From positions 124,001 to 188,000 of the forward strand of contig NZ_JYFC01000006.1 in NCBI RefSeq assembly GCF_000938265.1: a stretch of 64,000 nucleotides of DNA, read 5' to 3'. A program made the position numbers and the translations under genes. Shown here piece after piece: positions 33,454-41,494 of the stretch; within the stretch, counting starts at the first letter, position 1, and each line of letters starts with the position of its first letter. The notes beneath the pieces are model-generated. The model was not told the DNA's origin and did not search any database. It saw only the letters and a list, made by a program, of their open reading frames with translations. This DNA is from Agreia bicolorata (GTDB lineage: Bacteria > Actinomycetota > Actinomycetes > Actinomycetales > Microbacteriaceae).

Positions 33454-34185
33454 GTGCGTCGTTCCCTTCTCCTCGTTCCTGCTCTCGCAGTCGCGCTAGT
33501 CCTTCCCGGGTGCACGACGTCACCCGAGCCGAGCGAACCCGAGACGGCAGAGGCTCCGGCTAAGGCCACGCCCGAGGCCGCCATCGCTCCTGTCGTCGAG
33601 CCCTGGGCGGGTCTGCCCACCCTGGTCGACGCCGACTGGGCGGCGAAGGCGGCCGCGGCCACCGGCATCCCGGATCGCGCCATGCTGGCGTACGGCGGCG
33701 CCGCGGTCTACGTGGCCAACCAGAACCCGGGCTGCAACCTCGGGTGGAACACGCTGGCGGGCATCGGCGAGATGGAGAGCCACCACGGCACCATCGACGG
33801 CTCGTCGATCGGCGCCGATGGGCTCGTCACCCCGCCCATTCTCGGCATCGCTCTCGACGGGTCGAGCACGAACGAGATCCCAGACAGCGATCAGGGCGCC
33901 ATCGACGGTGACGCCACGTGGGATCGCGCGGTCGGCCCGCTCCAGTTCATTCCCGACAGCTGGCGCAACTGGGGCGCAGACGGTTCGGGTGACGGAAAGG
34001 TCGATCCGCAGAACTTCGACGACGCGGTGCTCGCCACGGCCAACTATCTCTGCCACGCCGGCGGAGACCTCTCGGTGCCCGACAACTGGCGCATGGCGAT
34101 CGCGGCATACAACGATGCGGCGCCCTATGCGGTGGGGGTCTCGGAGTACGCTATCCGCTATTCGAACGACCTCGCGACGGGCTGA
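33454..34185 (+). CDS. lytic murein transglycosylase-like lipoprotein
   Basis: A 243-residue exported protein with a signal peptide ending in the lipobox VLPGC. After a Glu/Ala/Pro linker comes an SLT-type domain: AGIGEMESHHG carries the likely catalytic Glu, AVGPLQFIPDSWRNWG is the conserved substrate-side segment, and NFDDAVLATANYLCHAGGDL and MAIAAYNDA follow. These enzymes cleave peptidoglycan glycan strands. GTG 33454 is chosen because TACACT lies just upstream and the signal peptide starts there; the longer frame from 33361 is translated repeat DNA. Confidence 0.9.
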   Translation: MRRSLLLVPALAVALVLPGCTTSPEPSEPETAEAPAKATPEAAIAPVVEPWAGLPTLVDADWAAKAAAATGIPDRAMLAYGGAAVYVANQNPGCNLGWNTLAGIGEMESHHGTIDGSSIGADGLVTPPILGIALDGSSTNEIPDSDQGAIDGDATWDRAVGPLQFIPDSWRNWGADGSGDGKVDPQNFDDAVLATANYLCHAGGDLSVPDNWRMAIAAYNDAAPYAVGVSEYAIRYSNDLATG

Positions 34186-34261
34186 TTTCGCCGACGGCGT
34201 GAAGGCGGGTAATGTGTACACGCGCCTTCGGTTGTGTGTTTCACGTGGTCGGGTGCGCCCT

Positions 34262-34343
34262 GGCAAGTTACCCAAGCGGCCAAAGGGATCTGACTGTAAA
34301 TCAGCCGTCTTAGACTTCGGGGGTTCGAATCCCTCACTTGCCA
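34262..34343 (+). tRNA. tRNA-Tyr(GTA)
   Basis: An 82-base class II tRNA. Acceptor arms GGCAAGT and ACTTGCC pair fully. The anticodon stem CTGA/TCAG encloses CTGTAAA with anticodon GTA, a long variable arm follows (GTCTTAGACTTCGG), and the T arm is GGGGTTCGAATCCCT. Discriminator A; CCA is not encoded. Confidence 0.95.
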
Positions 34344-34393
34344 CCGCGTGATTCGTAGAGACATCTGCCTCACACGAATCGCGAGATATCGCA

Positions 34394-34424
34394 GAATGAG
34401 CCCGGCCGCCGGCGGGGCTCATTC
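34394..34424. terminator. hairpin terminator between tRNA-Tyr and the convergent oxidoreductase
   Basis: GAATGAGCCC (34394-34403) pairs perfectly with GGGCTCATTC (34415-34424), followed by ATTTCCCC. The right arm overlaps the stop codon of the minus-strand gene. It can end both transcripts. Confidence 0.75.
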
Positions 34425-35384
34425 ATTTCCCCGCGACGGCGTGAAGACGACGCGATCTGTTGTTTCGGCGGATCGGTTCCACTCGGTCTCCACATCGTGA
34501 AGCGGCACCGAGCGGGCACCTATGGTGAACGCGTCGCTGGTCACCGCCTCGGCAAGGCTCTCGAGTTCCGAGACGATGTCGCGCGTCGAGACAGAACCCT
34601 GACCGCTGCCGATGAGGTGCAGGTTCGTGGCGCGGAGCGCTGCGGAGGGGATCGCGGACTCGACGCCGGCAACCGATCCGATCTGAATCCAACTCAGCGT
34701 CTGATCGTCGTCTGCGCGGCGCGGAATGATCGCGGAGAGCGCATCGTGAGTGGGTGTGCCCCACAGGTAGTCGAGCACGACGTCGACCCGTTCTCCCGCT
34801 TCTCCGAGAGCGGCGGTGACGGACTGTGCGTTTTCGTCGAGTGACACGATCGAATCGGCGCCGAGCCCCTTTAGTCTGTCTGCTCCCCGACCGACCGCGA
34901 TGACGCGAGCGGCGCCGAGATGCTTCGCCACCTGTATTGCCAGTCGTCCGGCGTTGCCCGTCGCCCCGAGGATCATCACGCTCTGGCCTGCCGGCATATC
35001 GATACGGCGGCGGAGTGCGATCCAGGACGACATCGCCGGGTTCATCGCGGCCGCGATCTGGATGGGGTCGGCTGCCGACGGGATCGCCACGCTGCGCCGT
35101 CGATCGATCACCGTCTGCTCGGCCATCGAGCCGAGAGCCGTGTCGGGGAGGATGAAGTAACGCAACTCGCCGTCGGCGGCACGGCCGACCCCATCGATTC
35201 CCGGCACGAGGGGAACCTCGCCGATGCTGGTGTAGTGCGACCCATCGGCCTGTGACCTCACTCGGGGGTGCAGGCCCGTGGCGACGACCTCGACGATCTC
35301 TTCATGCGGCCCGAGCTCGGTCGGCAGTGGGAACTGGTCGAATCGGGGCGCTTGACCGAAACGGGAGACGACGGCGGCTTTCAT
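34419..35384 (-). CDS. quinone oxidoreductase-like / zinc-free alcohol dehydrogenase family protein
   Basis: A 321-residue MDR-superfamily enzyme. It has MKAAVVSRFGQAPRFDQFPLP at the start, PLVPGIDGVGRA, and the nucleotide-binding motif VMILGATGNAGRLAIQVAKHLGA. The cysteines and histidines used for zinc in classical alcohol dehydrogenases are absent, as in quinone reductases. Start ATG 35384 sits behind AAGGAG; the longer frame crosses the divergent MarR gene. Paired operator repeats for the MarR protein lie in the shared promoter. Confidence 0.87.
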   Translation of the reverse strand: MKAAVVSRFGQAPRFDQFPLPTELGPHEEIVEVVATGLHPRVRSQADGSHYTSIGEVPLVPGIDGVGRAADGELRYFILPDTALGSMAEQTVIDRRRSVAIPSAADPIQIAAAMNPAMSSWIALRRRIDMPAGQSVMILGATGNAGRLAIQVAKHLGAARVIAVGRGADRLKGLGADSIVSLDENAQSVTAALGEAGERVDVVLDYLWGTPTHDALSAIIPRRADDDQTLSWIQIGSVAGVESAIPSAALRATNLHLIGSGQGSVSTRDIVSELESLAEAVTSDAFTIGARSVPLHDVETEWNRSAETTDRVVFTPSRGNE

Positions 35385-35402
35385 GACTACTCCTTGATAT
35401 GG

Positions 35403-35441
35403 TTGGTTATACGAACCAATATAGTTTGTAATACATACCAA
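35403..35441. promoter_or_regulatory. two MarR-type operators in the divergent promoter
   Basis: TTGGTTATACGAACCAA (35403-35419) is a perfect TTGGTT/AACCAA inverted repeat. TTTGTAATACATACCAA (35425-35441) matches it at 13 of 17 positions. They start 22 bases apart, two helical turns, in an AT-rich gap between the oxidoreductase and marR genes. Confidence 0.75.
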
Positions 35442-35456
35442 TTCAAGGAGATGTGT

Positions 35457-35909
35457 GTGACCGCTCGTGAGCAGGAAGGCAATGCGATCGGGGCGACGGA
35501 CGAGCTGGTCGACGCCTTGGCCCAGACCGCATTCGTGACTATGGGCGCATTGACCCGGCTCGCATCCGACAATGACCTGTCGTTGACGCAGCTCCGGGTG
35601 CTCGCCATCCTCCGGGATCGGCGTCTGCGCATGACCGATCTGGTTGCATACCTCGGTCTGGAGAAGTCGACGCTCACCGGTCTCGTCGCGCGTGCCGAAG
35701 CCCGGGGGCTGGTCGTGCGCGTGGCCAATCCCGACGATAGACGTGTCGTCGACGTCACGCTCACCGACGAGGGACACGTCATGGCAGCGCGACTCACGAA
35801 AGATCTGGCGGGCTATCTCGATCCCCTCGTCTCATCGCTGAAGAATGGCGAGCAGAGAGCGCTTCGCGAGCTGCTCGTGACGGCCCTGCGGACGACGCCC
35901 ACGGCATAG
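35457..35909 (+). CDS. MarR-family transcriptional regulator
   Basis: A 150-residue winged-helix regulator: LSLTQLRVLAILRDRRLRMTDLVAYLGLEKSTLTGLVARAEARGLV is the DNA-binding core (located at about residues 39-85), and NPDDRRVVDVTLTDEG is the wing. Start GTG 35457 lies 6 bases behind AAGGAG; the ATG at 35451 directly abuts that site. Divergent from the quinone oxidoreductase-like gene, it probably represses both through the operators at 35403-35441. The ligand is unknown, perhaps a quinone or phenolic. Confidence 0.9.
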   Translation: MTAREQEGNAIGATDELVDALAQTAFVTMGALTRLASDNDLSLTQLRVLAILRDRRLRMTDLVAYLGLEKSTLTGLVARAEARGLVVRVANPDDRRVVDVTLTDEGHVMAARLTKDLAGYLDPLVSSLKNGEQRALRELLVTALRTTPTA

Positions 35910-35975
35910 CGGGTGAGTGTCGACCAGCACGGCGTGAGTGCACAGCACGCCGCCGATTGTTGGCAGACTGGTCGC

Positions 35976-36773
35976 GTGAACTCACTTGTGCCGGATGCGC
36001 CCCGTGCGCAGAAGATCATGTCGTCTGATGGGCTGCAGTTGGCGACCTATGACTTTGGCGATGCGGATGCGCCGACCGTTCTTGCGGTGCATGGCTTCGC
36101 CTCGAGTGCACTCGTGAACTGGCACGCGACGGGGTGGACCCGTGACCTCACTCGCGCGGGCTACCGGGTGATCGCCCTTGACCAGAGAGGGCACGGAGAG
36201 AGCGACAAGCCGCACGACCCGTCCGCCTATTCGATGGAACAGCTCGTCGCCGATCTGGTCGTGGTGATGGACACCTATCTGATCGACGAGGCAGTCTATG
36301 CGGGCTACTCGCTAGGCGCGCGGGTCGGCTGGCAGGCCGCGCTCGATCTACCGGGGCGCATCACACGGGCTGTTCTCGGCGGAATCCCCGACGGTCAGCC
36401 GCTCACGCGACTGCGCACGAACGAGGCCAGGGCGTTCATCGAGACCGGCGCCGAGGTCGAGGATCGGATCACCCGCGCCTACGTGACGATGGCCTCCGCC
36501 ATCCCGGGCAACGATCTCGAGGCCCTGATGAGCCTTGTCGACGGCATGCGTGACGGCATCCAGCCCGACCCGTCGCATCCACCGCTGCAGCCCGTGCTGT
36601 TCGCGACGGGCAGCGACGACGCGATCCTCGAGCGCTCGCGCTCGCTCTCGGAGGCGACTCCGAACGGGGTGTTCTACGAGATCCCCGGTCGAAACCACTT
36701 CAACGCGCCCACGTCGCGCCATTTCCGCACCGCAGCGATCGAGTTTCTGCGTGCCCAGACCCACGGCATGTAG
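35976..36773 (+). CDS. alpha/beta hydrolase
   Basis: A 265-residue hydrolase of the classical fold: oxyanion HGF in LAVHGFASSALVNW, LDQRGHGESDKP, the nucleophile elbow GYSLGARVG with Ser, an acid in TGSDDAIL, and His in GRNHFNAP. Substrate cannot be read. It is tempting as MenH, which is otherwise missing here, but nothing specific supports that. CAGACT (35964-35969) ends 6 bases before GTG 35976, which sets the start. Confidence 0.88.
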   Translation: MNSLVPDAPRAQKIMSSDGLQLATYDFGDADAPTVLAVHGFASSALVNWHATGWTRDLTRAGYRVIALDQRGHGESDKPHDPSAYSMEQLVADLVVVMDTYLIDEAVYAGYSLGARVGWQAALDLPGRITRAVLGGIPDGQPLTRLRTNEARAFIETGAEVEDRITRAYVTMASAIPGNDLEALMSLVDGMRDGIQPDPSHPPLQPVLFATGSDDAILERSRSLSEATPNGVFYEIPGRNHFNAPTSRHFRTAAIEFLRAQTHGM

Positions 36774-36785
36774 ACCGCCCCTCTG

Positions 36786-37601
36786 TCACTCGGGATTCTC
36801 GTCTCGGAGCCAGCTGATGTACCGCGCGAGTGACTGCTGCACGATGTGGTGGGCATCGTGGCGCAGTTCCCCGAAGGCGCTGTACATACGATCGAACGCC
36901 AGGGCATCGGCCTGATCCTTGATCCTGCGGACGGCACGTTCCGGGAGGGGGATGTTGTTCACGAAGCTTCGCATCACGTTGGCTGATTTTCGATCAGCGC
37001 CGACCGCGATCGTGTCGCCGGTCAGCAGGACGCCTCGCCCCTCTGCGCCGGCTGGCCAATGCACGACACTGCTGCCGGCGAAGTGTCCGCCGCACTCGTA
37101 CATCGTGAGGCCGGGAAGCAGCTCCACTCGCTTTTCCCACAAAACGATCGTGTCGTCGGGCCTTCGGATCCATTCCCGGTCCTTCTCTGCCACGTACACC
37201 GGTGCGCGGTCGAACGCCTGGCTCCACTGGATCGAGGATCCGGTGAGATGCGGATGGCTGGACGCGATCACCGCGACCCCGCCCAAGGCGCGAACGGCCT
37301 CCACCGCAGTCTGGTCGAGGAAGCCCGGCGGTTCGAAGAGCAGGTTGCCGGCCGTGGTCTGCACCAGAAGGCCCCGCTGGCCGATGCCGAGTTCGGGAAC
37401 CGTGGTCACCGCGAATAGGCCGGGTTCGAGGGGCGACACCGCGATTCGGACGCCCCGTTCGGCGAGTTCATCGCGTGTGGTCCACTGCTGCCCTCCGGCC
37501 GGCACAAATTGGCGCTCGTCGGAGCAGATCGCGCAGTGGTCGGGCGGGCTGACGGTGTCTCGATGCTCGATCGCGCAGGTCGCGCAGGTCCAGATGGTCA
37601 T
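36786..37601 (-). CDS. metallo-beta-lactamase-fold protein with N-terminal Cys4 zinc ribbon
   Basis: A 271-residue protein. The first 35 residues hold two CxxC pairs (TCATCAIEHRD and HCAIC), a rubredoxin- or zinc-ribbon-like module. The rest is a beta-lactamase fold with reduced metal motif: SSHPHLTGS in place of HxHxDH, GGHFAGSSV and LTGDTI. The loss of the classical HxHxDH means the metal site is altered or absent. Start ATG 37601 follows AGAGGAAG. It is divergent from soxR across a perfect SoxR box, so redox-controlled expression is likely. Confidence 0.83.
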   Translation of the reverse strand: MTIWTCATCAIEHRDTVSPPDHCAICSDERQFVPAGGQQWTTRDELAERGVRIAVSPLEPGLFAVTTVPELGIGQRGLLVQTTAGNLLFEPPGFLDQTAVEAVRALGGVAVIASSHPHLTGSSIQWSQAFDRAPVYVAEKDREWIRRPDDTIVLWEKRVELLPGLTMYECGGHFAGSSVVHWPAGAEGRGVLLTGDTIAVGADRKSANVMRSFVNNIPLPERAVRRIKDQADALAFDRMYSAFGELRHDAHHIVQQSLARYISWLRDENPE

Positions 37602-37641
37602 GTCTTCCTCTCGGTCAGATGCCTGGAACCGATCCAACATG

Positions 37642-37657
37642 CTCAAGTCCACTTGAG
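37642..37657. promoter_or_regulatory. SoxR box
   Basis: CTCAAGT-CC-ACTTGAG is a perfect inverted repeat closely matching the SoxR operator as I recall it (CCTCAAGTTAACTTGAGG). It is the only such site noticed in the window and lies between the divergent MBL-fold and soxR genes. Confidence 0.85.
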
Positions 37658-37669
37658 GTCAAGTCGACG

Positions 37670-38182
37670 ATGCGTGAGAGTGGGCTGATGCACCACATCG
37701 CCCCGTACGATCTGCTTTCCATCGGCGAGACGGCGGCGCGCGCGGGGGTGAGTGTGCCCGCATTGCGCTATTACGAGGAGAGACGTCTGATCCGGGCCAT
37801 CCGTGAACCCGGTGGCCGCCGAATGTTCCCTCGGCATATCCTCCGGCGGCTGGCCGTGATCGCCGCCGGTCAACGCGTCGGCATGAGTCTCGAGCAGATC
37901 GGGGTCGCGCTATCAGGGCTGCCGGAAGATCGCGCCCCAAACCAGCGGGAGTGGCGCGCAATGGGCGAGCGGTGGGCTCAGCTTCTCGCATCGCGAATCC
38001 GCGAGCTCGAGGTTCTGCAGAGCGACCTCGACGGCTGCATCGGATGCGGCTGTCTTTCGCTCGGGCGGTGCACCCTCTTTAATCCCGGTGACGAGGCGCA
38101 GCACGAGGGGCCGGGCAGCAGGTGGCTCAGACGTGCTGTCGGCTCGCGCCGCGCCGCATCCGCTCAAGCGCACGAGGAATAG
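37670..38182 (+). CDS. soxR: redox-sensitive MerR-family activator SoxR
   Basis: A 170-residue MerR-type regulator with HTH and wing (LSIGETAARAGVSVPALRYYEERRLI) and the SoxR cluster motif CIGCGCLSLGRC, that is CX2CXCX5C, which binds a [2Fe-2S] centre. Redox-cycling compounds oxidise this centre in the family. Start could be ATG 37670 or ATG 37688; the first is listed. The C-terminal 30 residues beyond the cluster are Arg/Gly-rich. No soxS-like gene is present, as expected in actinobacteria where SoxR acts directly on target genes. Confidence 0.92.
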   Translation: MRESGLMHHIAPYDLLSIGETAARAGVSVPALRYYEERRLIRAIREPGGRRMFPRHILRRLAVIAAGQRVGMSLEQIGVALSGLPEDRAPNQREWRAMGERWAQLLASRIRELEVLQSDLDGCIGCGCLSLGRCTLFNPGDEAQHEGPGSRWLRRAVGSRRAASAQAHEE

Positions 38183-38245
38183 CCACCTGTGCCGCCGCCT
38201 CGCGCTATGCCACAGGCAGCCTCGCCAGATCGTGCAGCGGGATCG

Positions 38246-40315
38246 TCATGCGTTGTCGCCAGTCCCGTTCACCTGGGCGCGCGCGGCTTTGACGATGGCG
38301 TCGACCGTGAAACCGAACTTACGTCGCACGTCTTCGCCCGGCGCTGACGCCCCGAAGGTGTTCATGGCGATGATCGCCCCGTGGTTGCCGGCATATCTTT
38401 CCCAACCCAGTCCGCTCGCCTGCTCGACCGTCACTCGAGCGAGGAGGTGTGGAGGGAGGACGCTGTCTCGGTAAGCCTTGTCCTGGCGTTCGAAGAGGGC
38501 CCATGACGGCATGGACACAACGCGAGCAGCGATTCCGTCGGCTTTCAGAGCCTCCCAGGCCAGCAGGCAGAGGTGTACCTCGCTGCCTGTGCCGATGAGG
38601 ATCACGGTGGGGTCTTGACCGTCTGTCGGATCAGCGAGGACGTATGCGCCTCGCGACAGCCCCGACGCGGCAGCAAAGCGGCGACGGTCGATGATAGGCA
38701 AGTCCTGCTTGGCCAGCACAAGAGCGACGGATTCGTCTGTGATCGGGCCGATGACACGCCACGCTTCAGAAACCTCATTCGCGTCTGCCGGGCGAATGTC
38801 GATCAGGTTCGGCATGGCGCGCAGGGAGGCGAGCTGTTCGATCGGTTGGTGCGTCGGACCGTCTTCACCCATGCTGATTGAATCGTGGGTGAAGATGTGG
38901 ATAACGGGGAGACCCATGAGGGCGCCTAGGCGCATGGGGCCGCGCTGGAAATCCGAAAAGACGAGGAAGCCGGCCTGGAACGGCCGGAGTCCGCTCAGAG
39001 CAAGGCCGTTTGCGGCAGAGGCGGCTGCGGATTCGCGGACGCCGAAATGAAGGTTGCGGCCATCTCTATCGGAGGGGCTGAAGTGCCCGGCTGGGGAGTC
39101 CAGGGCGGTCTTGGTGGAGGGGGCCAGATCGGAGGCGCCCCCGAGGAGCCAGGGGATCGCGACCGCTGCTGCATTCAGGACGATCTGATTGGCGGCTCGC
39201 GCGGCGAGGGGAGCATCGTCGACATCGAAGACGGGAAGATCATCGTCCCATCCGATCGGAAGTTCCCGCGTGGAGAACCGATCGAGCTCCTTGGCGAGAT
39301 CAGGATTATTGGCCCGATAGCGCTCCAGCTTCTCCAACCACGTGGCGTATGACTGCCGACCCCGGGTGCCGATACCGGCGGAGAAAGCCTCGTAGGCTTC
39401 GTCCGGCACATCGAACGGGGAGTCTTCCGGCCGTCCGTAGAAGCGTTTCGCTGCTCGTGCTTCGGCCTCGCCGAGGGGCTCGCTGTGGGCGGCAGCGGTG
39501 CCCTGCTTGGTGGGTGCCCCGTAGCCGATGACGCTGTTGACGATGATGAGGGTGGGTGACTCGGAGTTCTGGTCGAATCGATCGAGCGCCCGGGCCATGG
39601 CGTCTCTGTCGTTGGCATCGGCCACGTGATCAACGCTCCACCCGTAGGAGCGGAAACGAGCGGCGACGTCTTCGGTGAACGCGACACCGGTGGATCCTTC
39701 GATCGTCACTTCGTTGCTGTCATAGATCCAGCAGAGGTTGTCCAGCCGCTGATGCCCTGCCAACGATGCAGCCTCCTGTCCCACGCCTTCCATGAGGTCG
39801 CCGTCGCCCGCAAGAGCGAAGACCCGGTAGTCGAAGATGGCGTATCCGGGCTTGTTGAAGTGCGCGCCCTGCCATTTGCTGGCCATCGCCATTCCGACAC
39901 TTGTTGCGATACCTGTGCCGAGAGGGCCCGTCGTCGCTTCGATGACTCCGTCCACTTCGCGTTCCGGGTGTCCGGCGCAGCGGCTGCCGAGCTGCCGGAA
40001 GTTCTTGATGTCGTCCAGCTCGATGGCCAGTCGGTCTGCCGAGGGATCTTTGATCTGCGCGAGATGGATAAGGGAGTAGAGCAGCATTGAGGCGTGTCCC
40101 GCGGAGAGCACGAATCTGTCCCTGTTGATCCATGCGGGGTTGTCGACGTCGTAACGCAAGGAGTGGTTCCAGATAGTGAATCCGACGGGGGCGAGTGCAA
40201 TGGCTGCTCCCGGATGGCCGGACTTCGCCGCTGCGATCGCGTCGATTGTCAATGTGCGGATGGTGTCGACGGCGACTCGGTCGGTCGATGTTCTGGTGCT
40301 AACGCTGGTGATCAC
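38246..40315 (-). CDS. tkt: transketolase
   Basis: ThDP enzyme moving two-carbon units between sugar phosphates; it can also use hydroxypyruvate as donor. The 689-residue protein is full length: SGHPGAAIALAPVGF, INRDRFVLSAGHASMLLYSL, ALAGDGDLMEGVGQEAASLA with the ThDP motif, KQGTAAAHSEPLG, and SMGEDGPTHQPIEQL. One oddity is NLHFGVRESAAASAANG, where the usual VREH is VRES. Start GTG 40315 follows TAGGAG. It is the last gene of hyi-garR-glxK-tkt, beginning 9 bp behind glxK, which suggests a dedicated metabolic role beside the housekeeping enzyme. Confidence 0.93.
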   Translation of the reverse strand: MITSVSTRTSTDRVAVDTIRTLTIDAIAAAKSGHPGAAIALAPVGFTIWNHSLRYDVDNPAWINRDRFVLSAGHASMLLYSLIHLAQIKDPSADRLAIELDDIKNFRQLGSRCAGHPEREVDGVIEATTGPLGTGIATSVGMAMASKWQGAHFNKPGYAIFDYRVFALAGDGDLMEGVGQEAASLAGHQRLDNLCWIYDSNEVTIEGSTGVAFTEDVAARFRSYGWSVDHVADANDRDAMARALDRFDQNSESPTLIIVNSVIGYGAPTKQGTAAAHSEPLGEAEARAAKRFYGRPEDSPFDVPDEAYEAFSAGIGTRGRQSYATWLEKLERYRANNPDLAKELDRFSTRELPIGWDDDLPVFDVDDAPLAARAANQIVLNAAAVAIPWLLGGASDLAPSTKTALDSPAGHFSPSDRDGRNLHFGVRESAAASAANGLALSGLRPFQAGFLVFSDFQRGPMRLGALMGLPVIHIFTHDSISMGEDGPTHQPIEQLASLRAMPNLIDIRPADANEVSEAWRVIGPITDESVALVLAKQDLPIIDRRRFAAASGLSRGAYVLADPTDGQDPTVILIGTGSEVHLCLLAWEALKADGIAARVVSMPSWALFERQDKAYRDSVLPPHLLARVTVEQASGLGWERYAGNHGAIIAMNTFGASAPGEDVRRKFGFTVDAIVKAARAQVNGTGDNA

Positions 40316-40324
40316 GTGTTTCTC

Positions 40325-41494
40325 CTATGAAATGTGGTGGCTGTGTGTCTGGGCTGAAGTGGGCTCCAACCGGGCCGATGCGATATGTCGACCGATGACC
40401 CGGATATGTTCTTTCGCGTTGCGCATCGACTGTGACGGATCGGGCTCGACGTCTTGGAGGCTGTAGACGCCGTCAAAGCCGGCGTGATCGATCTGCTGTG
40501 GTGTGAGACTGCATCGGCCAGCAACAGCAACGACGGGAATGCCGAGCTGACGAGCGTTCCGGACAACGCCCATCGGGGCCTTGCCACTGAGGGTCTGCTC
40601 GTCGAGGCTTCCCTCGCCCGTGATGATGAGGTCGGAATCGGCCGCCCGGGCTGCAAAACGCGACAGCTCGAGGATCAGGTCGACTCCGGACTGGAGGCGT
40701 GCACCGAGGAATGCCACAGCGCTGAAGGCCACACCTCCGGCTGCTCCGGACCCAGGAACGTCGCTGTAATCCCTGCCGATGTGTGTCCGTACCGCATCGG
40801 AGTAGCGCCGAAGGCGCTCCTCCAGCACGAGAACGGTCATCGCGTCCGCGCCCTTCTGCGGCCCGAAGACGCGCGCCGCGCCGCTGGGGCCAAGCAGAAC
40901 GTTCTCGACGTCCGACGCGACGACGAAGGTCGTGTTCGCCAGCCTGGAGTCCAGAGAATCCGTGTCGAGGGTGACGGTCGAAGAGAGGTCGTCGATCCCT
41001 GGCACGAGCCTTCGACCGGTGGCATCCAAGAAGACAAGCCCGAGAGCGTGCATCATCCCTGCGCCGCCGTCGGTGCTCGCTGAGCCGCCGAGCCCGAGCA
41101 CGATCTCCGAGTACCCGTCGTCTAGCGCGAGAGATATGGCTTGTCCAAGGGCAAAGGATGTCGCGTCGCGTGAGCTTGTCACGGACGGTTGGATCAACCC
41201 CAGGCCGGCGAACTCGGCGAGCTCGATGACAGCTGTCTGGCCGCGGAACGCGAACCGACCGCGAATGCGTGACCCCGCAGCCAGATCCACAACCTCGACC
41301 TCCCGGACACCGAACCCGCACGCCGCGACCGCATCGATCGTCCCCTCGCCGCCGTCGGCGATCGGACACACATCCACCCAGCAGTCGGGCAGGACATCGT
41401 GTATCCCCTGGGCAATGAACAGGCCGGCCTCGAGCGCGCTGAGTGAACCACGGAACTTATCCGGGGCGACGACGACCCTCTTAGCCTTGCTCAC
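40325..41494 (-). CDS. glxK: glycerate kinase
   Basis: Phosphorylates D-glycerate, feeding it into lower glycolysis. The 389-residue protein is of the GarK/GlxK family: VVVAPDKFRGSLSALEAG at the start, PIADGGEGT, VLGLGGSASTDGGAGM, VASDVENVLLGPSGAARVFGPQKGA, and DLIITGEGSLDEQTLSGKAP. GTG 41494 is chosen because the family N-terminus starts there; it overlaps the garR end by 14 bp. Whether 2- or 3-phosphoglycerate is made is not visible. Confidence 0.94.
   Translation of the reverse strand: MSKAKRVVVAPDKFRGSLSALEAGLFIAQGIHDVLPDCWVDVCPIADGGEGTIDAVAACGFGVREVEVVDLAAGSRIRGRFAFRGQTAVIELAEFAGLGLIQPSVTSSRDATSFALGQAISLALDDGYSEIVLGLGGSASTDGGAGMMHALGLVFLDATGRRLVPGIDDLSSTVTLDTDSLDSRLANTTFVVASDVENVLLGPSGAARVFGPQKGADAMTVLVLEERLRRYSDAVRTHIGRDYSDVPGSGAAGGVAFSAVAFLGARLQSGVDLILELSRFAARAADSDLIITGEGSLDEQTLSGKAPMGVVRNARQLGIPVVAVAGRCSLTPQQIDHAGFDGVYSLQDVEPDPSQSMRNAKEHIRVIGRHIASARLEPTSAQTHSHHIS

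Noticed and set aside
34262-34343. tRNA-Tyr as an integration site for the catabolic island
   Set aside because: No second copy of the tRNA 3' end and no integrase gene were seen within the window.
35976-36773. Assigning the alpha/beta hydrolase as the missing MenH
   Set aside because: Only the general fold is visible, it lies 10 kb from the men genes next to redox regulators, and no MenH-specific residue could be confirmed.
36786-37601. Active beta-lactamase or glyoxalase II
   Set aside because: The HxHxDH metal motif is missing (SHPHLTGS instead), so the standard hydrolytic activity is not supported.
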